Assembly (NCBI RefSeq): GCF_000725805.1
Contig: NZ_JOFT01000013.1
Coordinates: 149,626 to 213,625 of the forward strand
Source of the DNA: Streptomyces xanthophaeus
Lineage (GTDB): Bacteria; Actinomycetota; Actinomycetes; Streptomycetales; Streptomycetaceae
Direction of reading: 5' to 3'
DNA: 64,000 bases
Each line of letters opens with the position of its first letter. Position 1 is the first letter of the stretch. The translations under genes and the position numbers were made by a program. This document shows, piece by piece, positions 56,794 through 64,000 of this stretch. The notes beneath the pieces are model-generated. The model saw nothing but the letters and a program-made list of their open reading frames with translations. It had not been told where the DNA came from and searched no databases.

Positions 56794-56821
56794 CTCCGGC
56801 CGGGCGGGGGCCGGCCCGGAG
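56794..56821. terminator. imperfect GC-rich hairpin after lysR
   Basis: CTCCGGCCGGGC (56794-56805) can pair, with one or two mismatches, with GCCGGCCCGGAG (56810-56821), eight bases after the LysR stop. Stem quality is lower than at 14551. Confidence 0.5.
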
Positions 56822-56926
56822 CGGGGCAACAGCCTGCGGTGCGGCGGGGCGCGTGCGGCGCGTCCCCGCGCGCGGACGCCCCAAGCGGGTGGTACCGAGC
56901 GGAGCGACACCCCCGCCATCGCCGCC

Positions 56927-57097
56927 CCGAGTGCCGGGTGGTCCCGAGTACCCGGCCGTCCCGAGTACCCGGCCGTCCCGAGTACCCGGCCGTTCCGGGT
57001 ACCCGGCCGTTCCGGGTACCCGGCCGTTCCGGGTACCCGGCCGTTCCGGGTACCCGGCCGTCCCGAGTACCCGGCCGTTCCGAGTGCCGGGTGGTCC
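56927..57097. repeat. 17-bp tandem repeat array, eight copies, flanked by an 18-bp direct repeat
   Basis: The 17-base unit TACCCGGCCGTYCCGRG (Y=C/T, R=A/G) is repeated eight times from 56949 to 57084. CCGAGTGCCGGGTGGTCC flanks both sides (56927-56944 and 57080-57097). Neighbouring units form the palindrome GTACCCGG-N5-CCGGGTAC. The array is in the 870-base gene-free gap between LysR and TetR. It lacks the spacer diversity of CRISPR. It could fold into many hairpins or bind a regulator. Confidence 0.92.
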
Positions 57098-57657
57098 AGA
57101 GCGGGGCGATGCCCGCGCCGGGCGGTCCCGGTGCGGCACGGCCCTCGCGCAAGCCGACATCTTGGGCGGTGGTCCCCGTGCGGGCTCGTCCACTGCGCCA
57201 AGGCCCCGAGCCGAGCCGTCCCACGCCCGCCGACATCGTGCGGCGCGGTCCCAGTGTGAGGCGATCCCGCGCGGCGCGAACCAGCGCAAGTCCGACACCG
57301 TGCGGCGCGCGCCGTGCCGGGTAGCCATATGCAAGCTGACATAGCGCGGGGCGACTGTCGTGCCGCACGCGCCGAACCGGCGGCCCGCACCCGAGCGACC
57401 CCCGCACGCCGGACACCCTGCGGCGCGGCCCCATCCGGGAGGCCCCGTGCCGGGCGGCCCCGTGCGGCACGGTCCTGAGCCGGCGACCCCCAGCCGAGCG
57501 ACCCCCCGCAAGCCGACACCCTGCGACGCGGCCCTGCGCCACGCGGCCCTGCGCCGGGTGCCCGCCGCACGCCACCGGGTGAGCCCCCTGCCGGAGTGGC
57601 CGCGGACCGGGCGGCCCCGCACGGCGGCGACCCGCGCGGGTGCGGCCTCTGTCGCCT
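57098..57657. repeat. gene-free region with degenerate dispersed repeats
   Basis: A loose motif of the form AAGCCGACAYCNTGCGGCGCGGYCCC recurs near 57152, 57229, 57288, 57333 (weak), 57406 and 57509, spaced 45-100 bases. Frames here are open only because of GC richness and show no domain. No gene is called between 56786 and 57657. Confidence 0.55.
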
Positions 57658-58302
57658 TCAGGCGTGGGATATGGACAGCCCCCGGTCGAGACCGCCTGTG
57701 AGCATCCCGAAGGCCAGGTCGGCGTCGGCCACGGCTTCCGGGTACACCTCGTCCGCACTCCGGCCCGCATCGAGCCGACGCCAGTTCCCCCGGCCGAGCT
57801 CCTGGCGCACCGTCACCAGATGCAGGGCGGCCAGCCGGGCCGCGAAGGGCGGTACGGACTCCGCCTCGAGCACGGCGGCCAGCAGCTCCACCTCGCGGGC
57901 GGTGTAGCGAGCCATCCGGGACCCCAGGCTCGCGGTGGAGTAGAGCAGCCCCTGGAAAGCCAGGACGTCGGGGTGGTCACAGAGCCCGGTGATCGGGTCG
58001 CGCTCGGCGAGGGCCTCCAGGAAGTGTGCGTGCAGCGCCTGCACCGGCCCCTGCCCCGCGGGCCTCTCCCGCACGATGCGGGCGGCTTCGTCCTGATGGT
58101 CGGCGAAGCGGTCCAGCACCAGGTCCTCCTTGCTCGGGAAGTACCGGAACAGGGTGGGTTTGGAGACCTCCGCCGCGGCGGCCACATCGGCCACCGACAC
58201 GGCATCGAAGCCCCGCTCCAGGAAGAGCTCCAGCGCCGTGGCCGCCAGCTGGCGGCGTGTACGGAGCTTCTTGTTCTCGCGCAGTCCGGTCGTCTTCTCC
58301 AT
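57658..58302 (-). CDS. TetR family transcriptional regulator
   Basis: ATG 58302 starts 214 residues. The HTH is NKKLRTRRQLAATALELFLE, FDAVSVADVAAAAEVSKPTLFRYFPSKED. The C-terminal ligand domain is helical (RFADHQDEAARIV, QALHAHFLEALAERDP). It is divergent from the FAD monooxygenase gene at 58411. TetR repressors next to FAD monooxygenases usually control them in response to an aromatic substrate or drug. Confidence 0.9.
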   Translation of the reverse strand: MEKTTGLRENKKLRTRRQLAATALELFLERGFDAVSVADVAAAAEVSKPTLFRYFPSKEDLVLDRFADHQDEAARIVRERPAGQGPVQALHAHFLEALAERDPITGLCDHPDVLAFQGLLYSTASLGSRMARYTAREVELLAAVLEAESVPPFAARLAALHLVTVRQELGRGNWRRLDAGRSADEVYPEAVADADLAFGMLTGGLDRGLSISHA

Positions 58303-58327
58303 ACGGACACCATAGCACGAATTCGTG

Positions 58328-58352
58328 ACCGGGTTATTTTTTTAACCGGGTT
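58328..58352. promoter_or_regulatory. candidate TetR operator/promoter region
   Basis: ACCGGGTT occurs at 58328-58335 and 58345-58352, 17 bases apart, on either side of an ATTTTTTT run. The second copy lies in the near-palindrome AACCGGGTT. The AT-rich core is rare in this genome and lies in the 108-base gap between the TetR and monooxygenase starts. Confidence 0.45.
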
Positions 58353-58410
58353 GCTTTTTCCGGCGACAGCCGCTTTCCTTGGAACAACGACGAAGACGAG
58401 AGGACCTCCG

Positions 58411-59514
58411 ATGAGCCGCCGACCGACCGATGTACCGACCGACGCACCGACCGACGTTCTGATCGCGGGCTCCGGCCCCACCGGGCTCACCCTGGCCTGC
58501 GACCTCGCACTCCGCGGCGCCTCCGTGCGGATCGTGGACCAACGGCCGGCTCCGCACCGCGAATCCCGCGGCAAAGGCCTCACCCCTGGCAGCATCGAGG
58601 CCTTCGAAGTCCTGGGGGTCGCGGAGCGCATGACGGCCGTCGGCAGGAAGGGCGTGACCCTCCGCAAGTACTTCGACGGCGTCCAGGTCCGGGACACCAC
58701 CGTCCCTGACGGCCTGATCATCGGCCAGTGGCAGGTGGAACGGGTGCTGCGCGAACGGCTGTCGGAGCTCGTGGTGCACGTCGAGTACGGCGCCCGTCTC
58801 ACCGGCATCAGCCAGGACGCATCGGGAGTGAGCGTGCAGCTCGAGGACGGCCGGTCCGTCCGTAGCCGCTATCTCGCCGGGTGCGACGGCGGCCACAGCA
58901 CGACCCGCCGGCTCCTCGGGATCCCCTTCGAGGGGACCACGGCAGAGGAGGAGGTCATGGCGCTGGGGGACGTGACGGCGCCGGGGCTGAGCCGGGAGTT
59001 CTGGCACCAGTGGTTCAGCTCGGACGGCGGCGGGCTGCTGCTGTGTCCGATACCGGGGACCGAGAGCTTCCAGTTCCAGGCCTCGCGGGAGCTCGATGAG
59101 CAGGGCGAGCCGCTGCCGCCCTCGCTGGAAAGCTTCCAGAGGCTCTTCGACCGGTACGCCGGGATGCCCGGGATCCGGCTGGGGGAAGCCACCTGGCTGT
59201 CGGCCTGGAGGATCAACGTCCGCATGGCCACCCGGCTGCGGGAGGGCCGGGCCTTCCTCGCCGGGGACGCCGCCCATGTCCACCCGATAGCCGGCGGCCT
59301 CGGCATGAACACGGGTATCCAGGACGCGTTCGCACTCGGCCGGACCCTGGCCGCCGCGCTCGACGGGACGGCCGGGGAGCGGGTGCTCGACGCCTACGGG
59401 GAGGAGCGCCTGCCCGCGGCGGAGGCACTGCTGAGGGACACGGCGCGGCGGATGGAGCGGGTCATGGAAGCCGTCCGCGAACCGGGCGTCGGGACGGAGG
59501 CGGGCCTGAACTGA
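58411..59514 (+). CDS. FAD-dependent monooxygenase (PHBH/RdmE-like)
   Basis: ATG 58411 with GAGAGGA upstream. The 367-residue enzyme has a dinucleotide-binding motif VLIAGSGPTGLTLACDLALRG, the DG-type phrase YLAGCDGGHSTTRRLLG, and the second FAD motif AFLAGDAAHVHPIAGGLGMNTGIQDA. The usual C-terminal thioredoxin-like domain of ~500-residue members is absent, so it belongs to the shorter PHBH class. Aromatic hydroxylation of a small molecule is likely; substrate unknown. Regulation by the divergent TetR gene is inferred. Confidence 0.88.
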   Translation: MSRRPTDVPTDAPTDVLIAGSGPTGLTLACDLALRGASVRIVDQRPAPHRESRGKGLTPGSIEAFEVLGVAERMTAVGRKGVTLRKYFDGVQVRDTTVPDGLIIGQWQVERVLRERLSELVVHVEYGARLTGISQDASGVSVQLEDGRSVRSRYLAGCDGGHSTTRRLLGIPFEGTTAEEEVMALGDVTAPGLSREFWHQWFSSDGGGLLLCPIPGTESFQFQASRELDEQGEPLPPSLESFQRLFDRYAGMPGIRLGEATWLSAWRINVRMATRLREGRAFLAGDAAHVHPIAGGLGMNTGIQDAFALGRTLAAALDGTAGERVLDAYGEERLPAAEALLRDTARRMERVMEAVREPGVGTEAGLN

Positions 59515-60189
59515 CCAACTCCAGCCGCAGCCGCGGCCCGGCCCGGCCCCCGCCTCCGACCCGGCTCAGTCCCGGCGGCCCGGCGGCCCGGCCCCAGCAA
59601 GCCCCTGCCCCAGCGCCAGCCCCGCAGCCCGGCAGCCCGGCAGCCCGGTATCGGCCCCGTCGCCCAGTGGCCCCGTGGCCCGGCTATGATCCCGGACCCC
59701 CGTAGTCCCACCTGCGGTCACGACCACAAGCCTCGGCATGGTTCCAGGCCGCGGCCACGCCTGCGGTCACGCCTGCGTAGCCCCTGCATGGTCCGGTCCC
59801 CGGCTCCCGCAACCGACGCTGTGGTCATGGCCGCCCCCGCAGCCGGGTCCTGACCTTCGGCCGCGCACCCCGGTCGTGGGCCGACCGTCGTCCCGGCTGC
59901 GGAAGCCGACGGGCCGTCCCGGGCTGGGTCCGGACGGGGTGGGCTGCACGGACCAGGCGGCACGGACGGGTCCGGCGACGGGCCCGGGCAGGCGGCCCCG
60001 GCGGGCGGCGGCGTCCGGAGACGGCCCGGGCACGCGGCAACTGCGTCCGGAGACGGGGCCCCGGCGGACGGCAGCGGCTGCGTCCGGGGAAGGGGCCGGC
60101 GACGGTCCCGGCCGGTGGCGGCCCTGTCCGGGGACGGGGCCGACGGCAGCCGCGGCTGCGACCGGGGACAGGGCTGGCGGTGGGCTGGG
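59515..60189. other. GC-rich gene-free interval with degenerate short repeats
   Basis: About 675 bases with no convincing gene. The first part is GGCCCGG/GCAGCCC low complexity (59530-59700). The second holds loose repeats of TCCGGRGACGGGGCC (about 60015, 60050, 60085, 60125). Frames crossing it lack domains. Confidence 0.5.
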
Positions 60190-62469
60190 TCAGGAGGCGG
60201 TGGGCACCGCGTCCGAGAGGGAGAGGGTGTGGATGCGGTCGGGGGCGCCGGGGCGGGCGTAGTACCAGCCCTGGGCCGTGTCGCAGCCGAGGGCGCGCAG
60301 TTGGGCCGCCTGGGCACCGGTCTCCACGCCCTCGACCGTGACGGCGAGTTCGAGGCTGTGCGCCAGGGCGACGATGCCCTCCACGATCTTGACGTCGACC
60401 GGGTCGGCCGGCTGCTGCTGCATCCCCTGGGTGAAGGAGCGGTCCAGTTTCAGGACGCTGACCGGCAGGCGGCGCAGGTTGGCCAGGTTCGAGTAGCCCG
60501 TGCCGAAGTCGTCGAGCGCGATGTCCACACCGAGGGCGGCGAGGCGGCGCAGCGGTTCGAGGAGTTCGTCGTCGGCTCCTATCAGGGCCGACTCGGTGAC
60601 CTCCAGGCACAGCGCACCGGGGGCGAGGCCGGACTTCTCCAGCACCGCGATCGTGTCGGCGACGAGACCGGGGTGGTGGAGCTGGGTCGGCGAGAGGTTG
60701 ACGTTGATCCGCAGGGAGGCCCCGCCGAGCTGGCGCTGCCAGTTGCGGGCCTGGCGGACGGACTCCTCCAGGACCCAGCGGCCGAGCGGCACGATCAGCC
60801 CGGTCCGCTCGGCGAGCGGGATGAAGCGGTCCGGGCCGAGTACCCCGTACTGCGGGTGCGACCAGCGCACCAGGGCCTCGGCTCCGTGGATGCTGCCGTC
60901 GTGCATGTGCACGAGCGGCTGGTACTCGATGAAGAACTCGCCGCGCTCCAGCGCCGCGGGTAGCGCGTTGGTCAGGCCGTGCCTGGTGATGGCGCGGGCG
61001 TCGGCCTCGGCGTCGGCGAACTCGAAGCGGTTGCCTCCGGCCGCCTTCGCCCGGTACATCGTGATGTCCGCGCTGCGCAGCACCTCCGCCGGGGTGCGCT
61101 CCCTGGCCCGGCCCTCGACGATGCCGATGCTGCCGCGGACCGTCAGTTCGCGGCCCTCCAGGCGGATCGGTGTGGAGAGGGCCGAGAGGATGCGGACCGC
61201 GAGGTCGGTCACCTTCTCCTCGGTGTCGGGCCCGGTGGTCAGCGCCACGAACTCGTCGCCGCCCAGCCGGGCGACCACCTCGCCGGGGCCGGTCGCGCAG
61301 CTCTGGAGGCGGTCTGCGACCTCCACCAGGAGCCGGTCCCCCGCCGAGTGGCCGAGGCTGTCGTTGACGGCCTTGAATCCGTCGAGGTCCAGATAGCACA
61401 GGCCGAACCGGCTGTCGCCGGCCGCGCTCAGCGCCTTCTCCAGCCGCTCGAAGAACAGCGTCCGGTTGGGCAGCCCGGTCAGCGCGTCGTGCGTGGCCTC
61501 GTAGCGCAGGCGCAGGTTCAGCAGCCGGCGTTCGGTGGTGTCCTCCATCAGGGCCAGCTGGTACTGCGGCAGCCCGTCGGCGTCGCGCAGCAGCGACACC
61601 GTCAGGTTGGTCCACAGCACGGTGCCGTCGTGCCGGTAGTACGGCTTCTCCACGCGGTAGCTCTCGCGCTCGCCGCGCACCAGTTCGCCGTACATCCGCC
61701 ACACGTGCGGGGTGTCGTCGGGGTGCCCCCACTCGCTGACGTTGCGGCTGCGGACGTGCCCCTCCAGGCCGCCGAACATCTGCAGCAGCGCGTCGTTGGC
61801 CTCCAGCACGTTGCCGTCCAGGTCGGCGATGCCGATGCCGACGGCCGCACCCTCGAAGACCGCCCTGAAGCGTTCCTCGCTCGCGTGCAGGGCTTGCTGT
61901 GCGTCGGAGCGGGCGGTCAGCGCCGAGCGGGCGATGGCCTCCTGCTCCCGCAGGGTCCGCTCGCGCAGGGCCCGCGCGAAGCCCGCCGCGATGCCGTGCT
62001 GGAGCCGGGCGCAGCGCGAACGGGACTCCTCGGCGCCCTCCGTCCCCGGGGAGTCGGGGGTCGGGGAGCCGCAGTAGAGCACCAGGTACGACTCGATCAC
62101 GCCGAGAGTGCCGGCCAGGGCCTCGGGGTCGGTGCAGTGCACGGCGACGAGTTCCGCCCCGACCTTCTGGGCGATGCCCGCGTCGAAGCGCCGCGCGTGC
62201 AGGGCATCGGTGAGCGTGCGGGCCAGCGGCACGAGGTGCTGTTCGAACTCGACGCGGGTCAGCGAGGTCGCCGTGACCGGAAAGATCGCCCGGCTCCAGA
62301 TGGTCGCGAAGCGGGCGATCCGGTCCTCGAGGCCACCGTGGGGGGCGGCGCCGCGGCCTGGACCGGGGGCCGGTTCCGGAGCCTGGGCTGGGGCCTGGGC
62401 CGGCGCCTGGGCCGCGCCGGGCTTCGCCGCGATCTGCGGCGAACCCGCCGTCTGTGCCGGGAGTCTCAC
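60190..62469 (-). CDS. PAS-GGDEF-EAL c-di-GMP metabolism protein (RmdA-like)
   Basis: GTG 62469 overlaps the methyltransferase stop (GTGA). The 759-residue protein has an Ala/Pro-rich leader, a helical sensor region (~50-200), a PAS/PAC segment (~200-320), a GGDEF domain with intact RLGGDEFVAL, and an EAL domain with AEALVRW, VTESALIG, DDFGTGYSNL and KLDRSF. Both active sites look complete, so it may make and degrade c-di-GMP. RmdA of S. coelicolor (SCO0928) has this layout, and the neighbouring sdh order supports orthology; not verified. No TM segments. Confidence 0.9.
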   Translation of the reverse strand: MRLPAQTAGSPQIAAKPGAAQAPAQAPAQAPEPAPGPGRGAAPHGGLEDRIARFATIWSRAIFPVTATSLTRVEFEQHLVPLARTLTDALHARRFDAGIAQKVGAELVAVHCTDPEALAGTLGVIESYLVLYCGSPTPDSPGTEGAEESRSRCARLQHGIAAGFARALRERTLREQEAIARSALTARSDAQQALHASEERFRAVFEGAAVGIGIADLDGNVLEANDALLQMFGGLEGHVRSRNVSEWGHPDDTPHVWRMYGELVRGERESYRVEKPYYRHDGTVLWTNLTVSLLRDADGLPQYQLALMEDTTERRLLNLRLRYEATHDALTGLPNRTLFFERLEKALSAAGDSRFGLCYLDLDGFKAVNDSLGHSAGDRLLVEVADRLQSCATGPGEVVARLGGDEFVALTTGPDTEEKVTDLAVRILSALSTPIRLEGRELTVRGSIGIVEGRARERTPAEVLRSADITMYRAKAAGGNRFEFADAEADARAITRHGLTNALPAALERGEFFIEYQPLVHMHDGSIHGAEALVRWSHPQYGVLGPDRFIPLAERTGLIVPLGRWVLEESVRQARNWQRQLGGASLRINVNLSPTQLHHPGLVADTIAVLEKSGLAPGALCLEVTESALIGADDELLEPLRRLAALGVDIALDDFGTGYSNLANLRRLPVSVLKLDRSFTQGMQQQPADPVDVKIVEGIVALAHSLELAVTVEGVETGAQAAQLRALGCDTAQGWYYARPGAPDRIHTLSLSDAVPTAS

Positions 62470-63296
62470 GCCTTGCGTCCCACTCCGCCGAAGCCCGAGA
62501 AGGCGTACGGGTCCTCCTGCGTCTCCCCGTCGTCCGCTGCCTCGGGGCCGTCGGGCCGCCAGTCGGGCATGGACACCAGACCGGGTTCCAGGAGCTCGAA
62601 GCCGTCGAAGAAGCGGGAGACCTCCTCGGCGCTGCGCATGACGAGGGGGTTGCGGATGTCCCGGTAGACGCCCACGGTGCCGCTCGCCTCCTCCTGCGTG
62701 AGCGGGATGCCCTCGTACGAGGCGTGGGTCAGGATCAGCAGGCTGCCGGGGGCCAGTGCGTCGCGCAGCTCGGCCACGGCGGCGTAGGGCTCGTCCGCGT
62801 CCTCCAGGAAGTGCAGCACGGCGACGAGCAGCAGGGCCACGGGCCGGTCGAGGTCGAGCAGCTGCTGCACCTCGGGGGAGTTCAGGATCTCCTGGGGCTT
62901 GCGGAGGTCGGCCGCGACGACGCCGGTGCGGTCGTCACCGCCGAGGACGGCCTGGCTGTGCGCGACGGCCACCGGGTCGTGGTCGACGTAGACCACGCGC
63001 GCCTCGGGGCTGGCGGCACGGGCGATCTCGTGGACGTTGCCGAAGGTGGGGATGCCGGAGCCGATGTCCAGGAACTGGGTGACGCCCTCGCCCACGGCGT
63101 AGCGGACCGCCCGGCGCATGAATGCCCGGTTGGCCTGCATGATCTTGGGCAGGCCCGGGATGAATTCCATGGCCCGGCGGGCGGCCTGGCGGTCGACCTC
63201 GAAATTGTGCGAGCCGCCCAGGTAGTAATCGTAGATGCGGGACACGCTCGGCACCGATATGTCGATGCCTGGCGGGGCCCAGGCGGGGCGCTCCAT
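62466..63296 (-). CDS. DUF574-family SAM-dependent methyltransferase
   Basis: ATG 63296 has a GGAGA-type site five bases upstream; the frame extends further. The 276-residue protein opens VPSVSRIYDYYLGGSHNFEVDR, the DUF574 signature. The SAM site QFLDIGSGIPTFGNVHE, ARVVYVDHDPVAVAHSQAVL and LLLVAVLHFLED follow. These enzymes are abundant in Streptomyces and methylate unknown acceptors. It precedes and is translationally coupled to the c-di-GMP gene. Confidence 0.9.
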   Translation of the reverse strand: MERPAWAPPGIDISVPSVSRIYDYYLGGSHNFEVDRQAARRAMEFIPGLPKIMQANRAFMRRAVRYAVGEGVTQFLDIGSGIPTFGNVHEIARAASPEARVVYVDHDPVAVAHSQAVLGGDDRTGVVAADLRKPQEILNSPEVQQLLDLDRPVALLLVAVLHFLEDADEPYAAVAELRDALAPGSLLILTHASYEGIPLTQEEASGTVGVYRDIRNPLVMRSAEEVSRFFDGFELLEPGLVSMPDWRPDGPEAADDGETQEDPYAFSGFGGVGRKA

Positions 63297-63622
63297 CGGG
63301 TCTCCAAGCCTTGTTCCTGCGGTGGTCCGTCCTGGATCGGACTCCTGTCCGAGCCGAATGTACTGATCATTGGCCAACGGGGCGAGCAAAAGCGGAAATT
63401 GGCGATCCGTTCTTCGTCACACACCAAAGCCGTCTGGGCCCCTCCCCGGGCCCATTGATCGATACCGACAAATCCCTTATGGGGATTGACCGGCGAGCAG
63501 TCAGAGACGGTCTGAGATCGGTCCAAGATTGGCTCAAACCTCTACGGTGAGCACTCCACCCGTTCAGGCGAACCGGGCCCGAGCCCCCCGCGCGCGGGCG
63601 CGCGTGGCCCCATGCTCCCGGG
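63297..63622. other. divergent intergenic region
   Basis: About 325 bases between the methyltransferase start and the secreted-protein start. A short hairpin, AATCCC (63471-63476) with GGGATT (63482-63487), and GGGCCC repeats near 63436 are visible. AT-richer bases around 63358-63375 could form part of the methyltransferase promoter. No gene seen. Confidence 0.4.
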
Positions 63623-64000
63623 GTGAACAGAGCCTGTGCCAGGCGCCTGCTGGCCGTCCCCGTACTGCTGTGGGCGGCGTTGTCCGCCACACCGGCCGTG
63701 GCTGATAGCAGCGCATATGCGACGACCGGATCCGATGCGAGCGCGCACTCCGCCACGCTGGTCGCGATCGCCGGCGGCGGTGGCCGCGGAGGCGGCCCGC
63801 GTGGCGGACATCACGGCGACGGCCACGGGAAAAGCCCCGGTCACGGCCATGGAGGGGGACATCACGGCGGTCACCACGGCGGTCATCACGGTGGCCACCA
63901 CCACGGCGGGCACCACTGCCCGCCGAACGGCGGGGGTAACGGCCCCAGCAACATCTCGGTCAACCCGTACGCCGTGCACCAGGGCTCCACGATGCAGGTG
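63623..64000 (+). CDS. secreted His/Gly-rich protein, 3' end beyond window
   Basis: GTG 63623 starts a frame that stays open for 126 codons to the window end. The signal peptide (MNRACARRLLAVPVLLWAAL, ending PAVADS) precedes a Ser/Ala segment. A Gly-His-rich stretch (residues ~65-105, with HHGGHHGGHHGG-type repeats) comes next, then CPPNGGGNGPSNISVNPYAV, which looks like the start of a folded extracellular domain. The His-rich part could bind zinc, nickel or copper. Wall attachment cannot be judged without the C-terminus. Confidence 0.7.
   Translation, partial: MNRACARRLLAVPVLLWAALSATPAVADSSAYATTGSDASAHSATLVAIAGGGGRGGGPRGGHHGDGHGKSPGHGHGGGHHGGHHGGHHGGHHHGGHHCPPNGGGNGPSNISVNPYAVHQGSTMQV

Noticed and set aside
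56927..57097. CRISPR array
   Set aside because: The 17-bp units are directly adjacent with no unique spacers, and no cas genes are present.
56853..57344. Coding frames over the tandem repeats (for example a repeat-rich secreted protein)
   Set aside because: The repeated peptide changes with frame, there is no signal peptide or ribosome site, and flanking codon bias is absent.
59738..60262. 174-codon plus-strand frame between the monooxygenase and c-di-GMP genes
   Set aside because: Low-complexity Gly/Pro/Arg composition, no ribosome site, no domain, and it runs into the antisense of the EAL domain.

Overview
The window is high-GC (about 70% by eye), has frequent GTG starts, Shine-Dalgarno-led genes and actinobacterial families (DUF6230/DUF6114, ergothioneine egtABCD, DUF574-type methyltransferase, DUF397). 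It is almost certainly a Streptomyces chromosome. From memory, the order egtABCD - olsA/olsB - sdh - PAS/GGDEF/EAL resembles the S. coelicolor SCO0910-SCO0928 neighbourhood; this was not checked against a database.

Region 1 (1-9000) is a decayed accessory tract. It holds the tail of a cyclic-nucleotide-binding-type protein, a small hypothetical gene, a twice-frameshifted cation/proton antiporter, an intact PAS-SpoIIE phosphatase, two transposase remnants, two small secreted proteins, a DUF397 remnant, and a broken three-part cassette: nucleotidyltransferase, E2-like domain and single-TM protein. The cassette resembles an eroded CBASS-like defence locus.

Region 2 (9000-18700) returns to intact genes: pirin, a TPR protein, an RlmG-like methyltransferase, a MerR regulator, a three-gene envelope/secreted operon (DUF6230, DUF6114, secreted protein), a secreted penicillin-acylase family enzyme, a DUF2087 protein and a metallophosphoesterase.

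Region 3 (18766-29189) is one tightly overlapping five-gene operon: WGR/DUF4132, MoxR AAA+ ATPase, DUF5682, VWA and SWIM zinc finger. It is the actinobacterial counterpart of the poorly understood E. coli yehI-yehL-yehM-yehP-yehQ set and is the most interesting intact system here.

Region 4 (29200-39350) carries a DHFR-family remnant broken by a 26-bp tandem duplication, a flavin disulfide reductase beside a thioredoxin, an aldehyde dehydrogenase, a thiolase, a LacI regulator divergent from an alpha/beta hydrolase (palindrome between them), an amidase, a PemK-like protein and a decayed TIGR02452 (PARG-like) gene.

Region 5 (39660-55910) is conserved core: egtABCD, the ornithine-lipid pair olsB/olsA, an orphan sugar-binding lipoprotein, dodecin, a HAD phosphatase, an LLM flavin oxidoreductase, a UvrA-like ATPase, a phosphatase-like lipoprotein, and sdhCAB divergent from a LysR regulator.

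Region 6 (55907-64000) has a 17-bp tandem repeat array, a TetR/FAD-monooxygenase divergent pair, a GC-rich gene-free stretch, an RmdA-like PAS-GGDEF-EAL protein translationally coupled to a DUF574 methyltransferase, and the start of a His/Gly-rich secreted protein cut by the window end.
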